From Bordetella parapertussis (GTDB lineage Bacteria > Pseudomonadota > Gammaproteobacteria > Burkholderiales > Burkholderiaceae_C): a stretch of 18,229 nucleotides of DNA. The translations under genes were made by a program, and so were the position numbers. The notes beneath the pieces are model-generated. The model ran no database searches. It was not told the origin of the DNA and worked only from the letters and a program-made list of their open reading frames with translations. The DNA lies in assembly GCA_945901125.1 (NCBI GenBank), contig CAMDKD010000051.1, positions 1 to 18,229 on the forward strand, written 5' to 3'. Below are positions 13,850 through 18,229 of this stretch, one piece after another; positions within the stretch are counted from its first letter, which is position 1, and every line of letters begins with the position of its first letter.

Positions 13850-14101
13850 ATGCTTCAAGACTGGATCTCTCAGAACAAGTGGGTCGAGTGGGTTTTCTCA
13901 GGGATCGGTGTTGCGATCCTTGTGGCGTTGCTGCCCCAACTCAAGAATCTTCTTGGTCTGATCTCACGCAAGTACTCCTTCGGCATCGCTGGAGGTTGGA
14001 ACATCCAAATAAACGAATCAACACATCCCGGACCACACGGCCGTATGGTACTCAACCAAGTTGGTAGCATCATTTGGGGAAGTGCTGAGATAACGGTGAC
14101 A
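13850..14101 (+). pseudogene. Truncated cassette-like gene: membrane-anchored protein, 3' end lost
   Basis: The ATG lies 28 nt after the GTTAGGC core, as in first cassettes with short leaders. The frame encodes a short polar start (MLQDWISQNKW), one transmembrane helix (about residues 14-37, WVFSGIGVAILVALLPQLKN), and then a soluble strand-rich stretch GGWNIQI ... GRMVLNQVGSIIWGSAEITV. At about 14101 the sequence changes to the antisense of the phosphatase gene, so the frame up to 14233 (127 aa) is partly artefactual and the real gene is cut after about 84 residues. No family is recognised. One helix followed by a small beta domain recalls membrane-tethered effectors of defence systems, but that is only an architectural hint. 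Confidence 0.5.
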
Positions 14102-16315
14102 CAGTCTAAACACCACCGCAGTAACATCATCTCTTCGTGCATTGGTGCCCTGCCAAGCGGCAAAGTCACGCTTCATGGCGGCGGCGATTTCTTCTGCACT
14201 GGCCGCACAATTGGTTTGGAGAATTTCCTCTAGTCGACGGTAACCGAATGAAGTTTTACCCGTTGAACCACCAATCTGGTCTGTAAATCCATCAGTCACC
14301 ACAGCAAATACGTCACCTGACTGGTACGTGATCTCTTGCACATCAGGTTTATCTGCCTCTGCAACCGCATCCTGATAACCCAAGCTGCACCTTGACGCCA
14401 AATGTCGTGTCAAAACACCATTTGCTGTGACTTGGAACAAGCCCAGCTTGGCACCCGCAAACTCTATGGTTTGCTTGTCGCAATCAATACGCAGCACTGC
14501 TGCATCGCATCCATCATCGCTTTCGCTGTCTGCGCGGTCTTGGTTCAAGCCGGTGCGCACATAGTGGTCAAGTGACATCAAAGCTGACGCAGGGTCTTCA
14601 GCGGTATCGTTGGCGTAAATGCGCTCGAGTGAGTTACTGACTAACAAACTCAGCATGGCTCCTGGCACACCATGGCCGGTGCAATCAGCCACTGCTAAGA
14701 CAAACGGACCAGACTGCTGTGAACTTGACAACCAATACAAGTCCCCGCCAATGGTGTCGCGTGGCTCCCAAATAGACGCGAAAGATGCAAAGCGACCATC
14801 AATGCGCACCTGTCTTGGCAACTGTCCACGCTGCAAGCGGCTCGCGTAGTTGACCGATCCCACCACCAACTGATGCGCCTCATCAAGTTCTTGATGTTGC
14901 TCGGCCAGTTCCTTGGTGCGTTCAGCAACAGTTTCTTCCAGTACTTTATTTTGGTTTTCTACCAGAGCTTTTTGGTCTTCAGCCAAAGTCTTTTGTGCCG
15001 CCAGTGATTTTGCCAACTCTTTTTGAATCCATACATTTCTACTTACAACTGCAAGGGCCATGATCATCGCCTCGGCACACAATCCAATCGCTTGAGAAAC
15101 TTGTGTGTTTTGCATTAAATAGCTGAATCCTGACATGGGAAGGTAGCTAAACACAGAGGGATAACCCATCACACCTGAAATGAAAATTATCCTAAAAACT
15201 AGATACGGAATTGAAGCAATTAACCAAAACATTGCAACCTTCATTCCTTGGCGATAGCGCTGAATACCACCTTTGTAAAGAAAACCGAATAGAACCAATG
15301 GCAAAATCGCATTTATTAAATAAAACTTATTTGGAGGAATGTTGTGCACCCAAAAAACTGCAGCTAAAAAATGCAAAATAAAATATATTATTAAGATATA
15401 GACAATTTTTTGTGTTTTAGGAAAGAATTTACTAACCTGCAAAAATGCGCTTGCAAAAAGAAAATAAAAAATTACCTGTCCATTTGCGCTTAGGTATGCA
15501 AAAAATATTGAAAGTGTTCCAGATCCTAAATAGATACCATTGCCGTTAATAAAGAACTCAAATAAATGACTTCCATCTTGAGTTCCCATGGAAAGAACTT
15601 GCATAATTGCAAAAGTAATCCAAATTCCATAAAAAAAACCGGCTCTGTCCTTGTTTACAAAGTACGAGTACCATCCAAAAACTGCTAAAGCTAAAAGCGC
15701 CCCGAGTAAAGCGCCCTCGATATAGAGACCCATTCGTCTTGTTTCCAAAAAACGTTCGTTATCGACAACCCGCAATACAAATGATCTGGGTGGGAAACTT
15801 GAAAAAGCCTGTATTTGCGAAACAACCGTCAAAGTTTCACCTTCGTGAAGCGTAAACAATGCCTCACGATTTAAAATCTTTGAAGAAAGCTGTAAAGCTG
15901 GGTCAATACTGCTAAGTGGTGAGTAACCTGATATAAAACCAGCTGGCTTCAATGCATTTAAAGAGTCGTCAGGATTAATTACATAACTATGAATATTCAA
16001 CCAAAGTCCATCTAATCGGTACCTTCGGTCCTCATCCAAGCGACTAACAATTCTTTGCATGATCCAGTAATGCATCCGAGCATCAATGGGCCCCATAGCA
16101 GAAACTGGCTTGAATTCATCCTTGCGCTTCAAGACTTCCTCAACGGTCAACGTACCTTGTGGATCTTCGAGAACAAGTGTGTTGTCCTTGGGACTGAAAA
16201 CAATGGGTGTGTTGTCTGTTATCTCATAGGGCTTGAGTTCGTCCCATGCGCCTGCATGAACTTGACCCATAAAAACCAGTACCGTAGAGAGCAAAAATAA
16301 TTTAATAATTTTCAT
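14018..16315 (-). CDS. 7TMR-DISM sensor with SpoIIE/PP2C-type serine phosphatase domain
   Basis: The 765-aa protein has a signal peptide (1-22), a periplasmic sensor region (about 23-190) of 7TMR-DISM extracellular type, about seven transmembrane helices (about 195-430), a coiled coil (about 440-500, KTLAEDQKALVENQNKVLEE), and a C-terminal SpoIIE-like PP2C domain (about 505-738). Metal-binding aspartates are present: Asp525 (GGDLYW), Asp544 (ADCTGHG), Asp675 (VTDGFTD) and Asp729-Asp730 (RRDDV). It presumably dephosphorylates the SiaC-like partner in response to a periplasmic signal. It is the last gene of the sia-like cluster, 42 nt after siaC. After VVFRL (738) the sequence leaves the family pattern: the expected stop is replaced by 27 residues read antisense through the truncated cassette gene. 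The membrane half is visibly AT-richer than the phosphatase half. Confidence 0.92.
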   Translation of the reverse strand: MKIIKLFLLSTVLVFMGQVHAGAWDELKPYEITDNTPIVFSPKDNTLVLEDPQGTLTVEEVLKRKDEFKPVSAMGPIDARMHYWIMQRIVSRLDEDRRYRLDGLWLNIHSYVINPDDSLNALKPAGFISGYSPLSSIDPALQLSSKILNREALFTLHEGETLTVVSQIQAFSSFPPRSFVLRVVDNERFLETRRMGLYIEGALLGALLALAVFGWYSYFVNKDRAGFFYGIWITFAIMQVLSMGTQDGSHLFEFFINGNGIYLGSGTLSIFFAYLSANGQVIFYFLFASAFLQVSKFFPKTQKIVYILIIYFILHFLAAVFWVHNIPPNKFYLINAILPLVLFGFLYKGGIQRYRQGMKVAMFWLIASIPYLVFRIIFISGVMGYPSVFSYLPMSGFSYLMQNTQVSQAIGLCAEAMIMALAVVSRNVWIQKELAKSLAAQKTLAEDQKALVENQNKVLEETVAERTKELAEQHQELDEAHQLVVGSVNYASRLQRGQLPRQVRIDGRFASFASIWEPRDTIGGDLYWLSSSQQSGPFVLAVADCTGHGVPGAMLSLLVSNSLERIYANDTAEDPASALMSLDHYVRTGLNQDRADSESDDGCDAAVLRIDCDKQTIEFAGAKLGLFQVTANGVLTRHLASRCSLGYQDAVAEADKPDVQEITYQSGDVFAVVTDGFTDQIGGSTGKTSFGYRRLEEILQTNCAASAEEIAAAMKRDFAAWQGTNARRDDVTAVVFRLCHRYLSTSPNDATNLVEYHTAVWSGMC

Positions 16316-16357
16316 GATCCGGATCCATTGATTCAGTAAGCAAAATATGGGTATATT

Positions 16358-16729
16358 TCAGCTACTCTGCACAACACTGAAGCCTAGGGCTTGAAACCGG
16401 TCTTTGAAATCTTCGCCCAGTTCTTGCATGATGTCGTCATCTTCTTCGGCCTTCCAATTCACCTGCACTTCATTGCCTGCTTGTCGGTAAGCGTCTAGAC
16501 CTTCAAAGATGCGGTACATGGCTTTGATGCTTGAGCTGTTGATGTACACCAACGCCATCTCGACATCTAACTTACCCTTAGAGCGGCTAGCCAATTGGTT
16601 GATGGCAGAAATGACTTCTCCGTAAAAAGCCGATACATCTTCAGGAAAGGATTCACCCGCCATCACCAGTTTTAACGGGTTCTGACTCAAAGTGATGGCT
16701 GGGGTTCTGTCTGTAGCTTCTATGTTCAT
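16358..16729 (-). CDS. siaC: SiaC-like STAS-type regulatory protein (DUF1987)
   Basis: The 123-aa protein matches the DUF1987/SiaC type: TPAITLS near the N-terminus, GESFPEDVSAFYGEVISAI (25-43), and the central VYINSSSIKAMYRIFEGL (61-78). In Pseudomonas aeruginosa, SiaC is phosphorylated by SiaB and dephosphorylated by SiaA, and the unphosphorylated form activates the diguanylate cyclase SiaD. The phospho-acceptor threonine there lies in an N-T-S-S-I-K segment as I recall it; here it reads N-S-S-S-I-K, so Ser65 would be the acceptor. The frame opens at 16798, but GAGGAG 5 nt before the ATG at 16729 fixes the start (MNIEATDRTPA) and avoids overlap with siaB. The name is given by family resemblance and gene order. 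Confidence 0.87.
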   Translation of the reverse strand: MNIEATDRTPAITLSQNPLKLVMAGESFPEDVSAFYGEVISAINQLASRSKGKLDVEMALVYINSSSIKAMYRIFEGLDAYRQAGNEVQVNWKAEEDDDIMQELGEDFKDRFQALGFSVVQSS

Positions 16730-16757
16730 GTCTGCTCCTCTTTCACTTTTAAACTCT

Positions 16758-17279
16758 TTAAATTGTTGCCGCCAAAATGAAGTCGACACTGGTTTCATCT
16801 ACGTCGACAAATGTGTAGCTGATGGGTTGTGTGGATCTACGGGCAATCTCGAGTAAACCTAAGCCAGAACCGGGTCCTTCGTGTTCACTGGCATGAGACA
16901 TGCCATCTCGGTAAAGCTGGCGTATGGTGTCTTTGTCAGCCCCTTCGATTTGTGCAAGCCTGTCTTTAAGACCTTGGGTCTTGTCCTTCTCAATGCGGTT
17001 TCCACACATGATGGTGATCTCTTTATCCCGCTCAGTGATCAATATCATTCCCATGTTTTCAGCATGTTCTTTGCCATGCCAAATCAGGTTTTGCACACCC
17101 TCCATGAAAACGGCGAAGATCAGCTTAGAGCGCTTGACATCATCGTTGGCAACAAGTCTCTCCTTAAGTAAATCTGCCAACGTGATCATCAGGTCGTCTG
17201 AGACCGTACCGTTGTAGACCATGATCACATGGTTCTGGCGCAAACTGTTGCGCAGCAAAATGGCTTGCGATAAATCCAT
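16758..17279 (-). CDS. siaB: SiaB-like protein kinase (DUF6272, GHKL-type fold)
   Basis: The 173-aa protein has the anti-sigma/HATPase-like layout: FMEGVQNLIWHG (58-69), with Glu60 and Asn64 in the position of the N-box, then a variable lid, and the glycine-rich GPGSGLGLLEIARRS (135-149) for nucleotide binding. By homology to P. aeruginosa SiaB it should phosphorylate the SiaC-like protein encoded next. It is soluble with no membrane segment. It starts 11 nt after the upstream phosphatase stop and ends 28 nt before siaC, so the phosphatase, kinase and substrate are in one operon. The ATG at 17279 is the first in the frame; the SD is weak (AGAAAG region). Confidence 0.87.
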   Translation of the reverse strand: MDLSQAILLRNSLRQNHVIMVYNGTVSDDLMITLADLLKERLVANDDVKRSKLIFAVFMEGVQNLIWHGKEHAENMGMILITERDKEITIMCGNRIEKDKTQGLKDRLAQIEGADKDTIRQLYRDGMSHASEHEGPGSGLGLLEIARRSTQPISYTFVDVDETSVDFILAATI

Positions 17280-17290
17280 GAGTTATCTTT

Positions 17291-18229
17291 CTAAAGTTTG
17301 AAGAAAACCGCTGTCACATCGTCCCTGCGACTCTCTGTACCCTGCCAAGCCGCATAGTCAGCACGAACAGCATCGGCAATGGTTTGGGCATTTTGCGAAC
17401 AATTGGCTTTAAGAATGGTTTCAATGCGCTTGTAACCATAAGAGACTTTGATAGCACCTGTGCCACCAATCTGATCGGTCAAACCATCGGTCACGATGGC
17501 AAAGGCGTCGCCTGCTTGGTAGCGAATGGTTTGCACCACGGGCTTGTCCTTGTCTTCTATCTCATCTTGGTAACCCAAGCTACACCTTGCGGCTTGGTGG
17601 CGGGTCACTTCCCCGTTTGCTGTCACTTGAAACAAACCCAGCTTGGCGCCGGCAAATTCAATGGTTTGCTTGTCGCGATCAATCCTCAGCACCGCAGCGT
17701 CACAACCATCATCACTCTCGCTGTCCGCCCGGTCTTGGTTCAGGCCTGTACGCACATAGTGGTCCAAGGAAATCAGCGCAGTGGCGGGGTCTTCAGCGGT
17801 GTCATTGGCGTAAATACGCTCTAAAGAATTGCTGACTAACAATGACAACATAGCCCCTGGCACGCCATGCCCCGTGCAATCAGCCACAGCCAACACAAAC
17901 GGTCCTGATTGCTGAGAGCTGGACAACCAATACAAGTCGCCGCCAATCGTGTCGCGTGGCTCCCAAATAGAGGCGAAGGAGGCAAAGCGACCATCAATGC
18001 GCATCTGCCTTGGCAACTGACCGCGTTGAAGACGGCTCGCATAGTTGACAGAACCCACTACTAACTGATGAGTTTCATCAAGTTTTTGGTGTTGCTCGGC
18101 CAGCTCCTTGGTGCTCTTTGTCAGCTCCTTAGTACGCTCGGTAACTGTTTCCTCAAGGATTTTGTTCTGCCCTTCAACCAATGTTTTTTGTGCGTCAATG
18201 GATTTAGCCAATTCCTTTTGAACCCATAC
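17291..18229 (-). CDS. SpoIIE/PP2C-type phosphatase, SiaA-like (5' part outside window)
   Basis: The frame is open to the window edge, reading V-W-V-Q-K-E-L-A-K-S just inside it. The same segment occurs in the second phosphatase (VWIQKELAKS) right after its last membrane helix, so the missing part is probably also a membrane sensor. Visible are a coiled coil (TLVEGQNKILEETVTERTKE) and a complete PP2C domain with GGDLYW, ADCTGHGVPGAM, VTDGLTDQIGG and RRDDVTAVFFKL, ending in TAG. The coiled coil has a short extra TKSTKELA insertion relative to the paralogue. The PP2C core is almost identical in protein to the gene at 14018-16315. By order (phosphatase-kinase-STAS) this gene occupies the siaA position. 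A TTG at 18211 is not the true start. Confidence 0.9.
   Translation of the reverse strand, partial: VWVQKELAKSIDAQKTLVEGQNKILEETVTERTKELTKSTKELAEQHQKLDETHQLVVGSVNYASRLQRGQLPRQMRIDGRFASFASIWEPRDTIGGDLYWLSSSQQSGPFVLAVADCTGHGVPGAMLSLLVSNSLERIYANDTAEDPATALISLDHYVRTGLNQDRADSESDDGCDAAVLRIDRDKQTIEFAGAKLGLFQVTANGEVTRHQAARCSLGYQDEIEDKDKPVVQTIRYQAGDAFAIVTDGLTDQIGGTGAIKVSYGYKRIETILKANCSQNAQTIADAVRADYAAWQGTESRRDDVTAVFFKL

Noticed and set aside
13728..13961. 77-residue plus-strand frame ahead of and overlapping the cassette gene
   Set aside because: No domain or SD; it runs in another phase through the start of the better-supported frame at 13850.
14090..14110. GTCTAAAC near the phosphatase/cassette junction as an attC R'' core
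   Set aside because: It does not fit RYYYAAC exactly and is explained as the antisense of phosphatase codons; no paired GTTRRRY with attC-like symmetry follows.
1..18229. CRISPR array, tRNA or rRNA genes
   Set aside because: No spaced direct repeats of CRISPR type were seen (the 24-nt repeat at the left end is coding and unspaced), and no tRNA cloverleaf or rRNA segment was recognised by eye.

Overview
The window looks like a chromosomal segment of a betaproteobacterium, most likely Burkholderiales/Comamonadaceae (Rhodoferax/Polaromonas-like). The evidence is the clustering of citrate-cycle genes around an HutC-type GntR regulator and the character of the proteins. No rRNA or tRNA gene was seen, so the placement is an inference.

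Left end (1-1000): the 3' end of a gene encoding an 8-residue-periodic repeat protein, then an uncharacterised 176-aa gene that ends at a hairpin shared with the convergent citrate synthase gene.

Central-carbon block (1026-11669): leftward, sdhC-sdhD-sdhA-sdhB-sdhE-gltA, tightly packed and preceded by a GntR/UTRA regulator. Rightward, mdh, a CitE-like (HpcH/HpaI) lyase gene and acnB. The two halves diverge from a 129-bp region with an inverted repeat that is a plausible operator. Together they encode citrate synthase, succinate dehydrogenase and its flavinylation factor, malate dehydrogenase and aconitase B.

Scrambled accessory region (11670-14100): a class II Fic gene is convergent with acnB. 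About 1.1 kb beyond the acnB stop lies a second, diverged copy of the last bases of acnB, followed at once by an intrinsic terminator. This suggests that the Fic segment was inserted between acnB and its own terminator. The displaced acnB tail abuts a truncated VapC-like PIN toxin whose AbrB/MazE-type antitoxin is still intact. Next come a second terminator, a possible 42-residue ORF, a 40-codon remnant resembling the N-terminus of an integron integrase (too short for ordinary gene calling), an integron-type core GTTAGGC at the distance expected for attI, and a truncated membrane-protein gene where a first cassette would start. I read the last three together as a decayed integron.

Right end (14018-18229): a leftward signalling operon related to the Pseudomonas SiaABC partner switch. 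It contains a SpoIIE/PP2C phosphatase (5' end outside the window), a SiaB-like anti-sigma-type kinase, a SiaC-like STAS-type protein, and a second phosphatase with a 7TMR-DISM sensor. The two phosphatase domains are nearly identical in protein but diverged in DNA. The last gene has lost its expected stop at the junction with the integron cassette and carries a 27-residue foreign tail. No diguanylate cyclase (SiaD) is visible.
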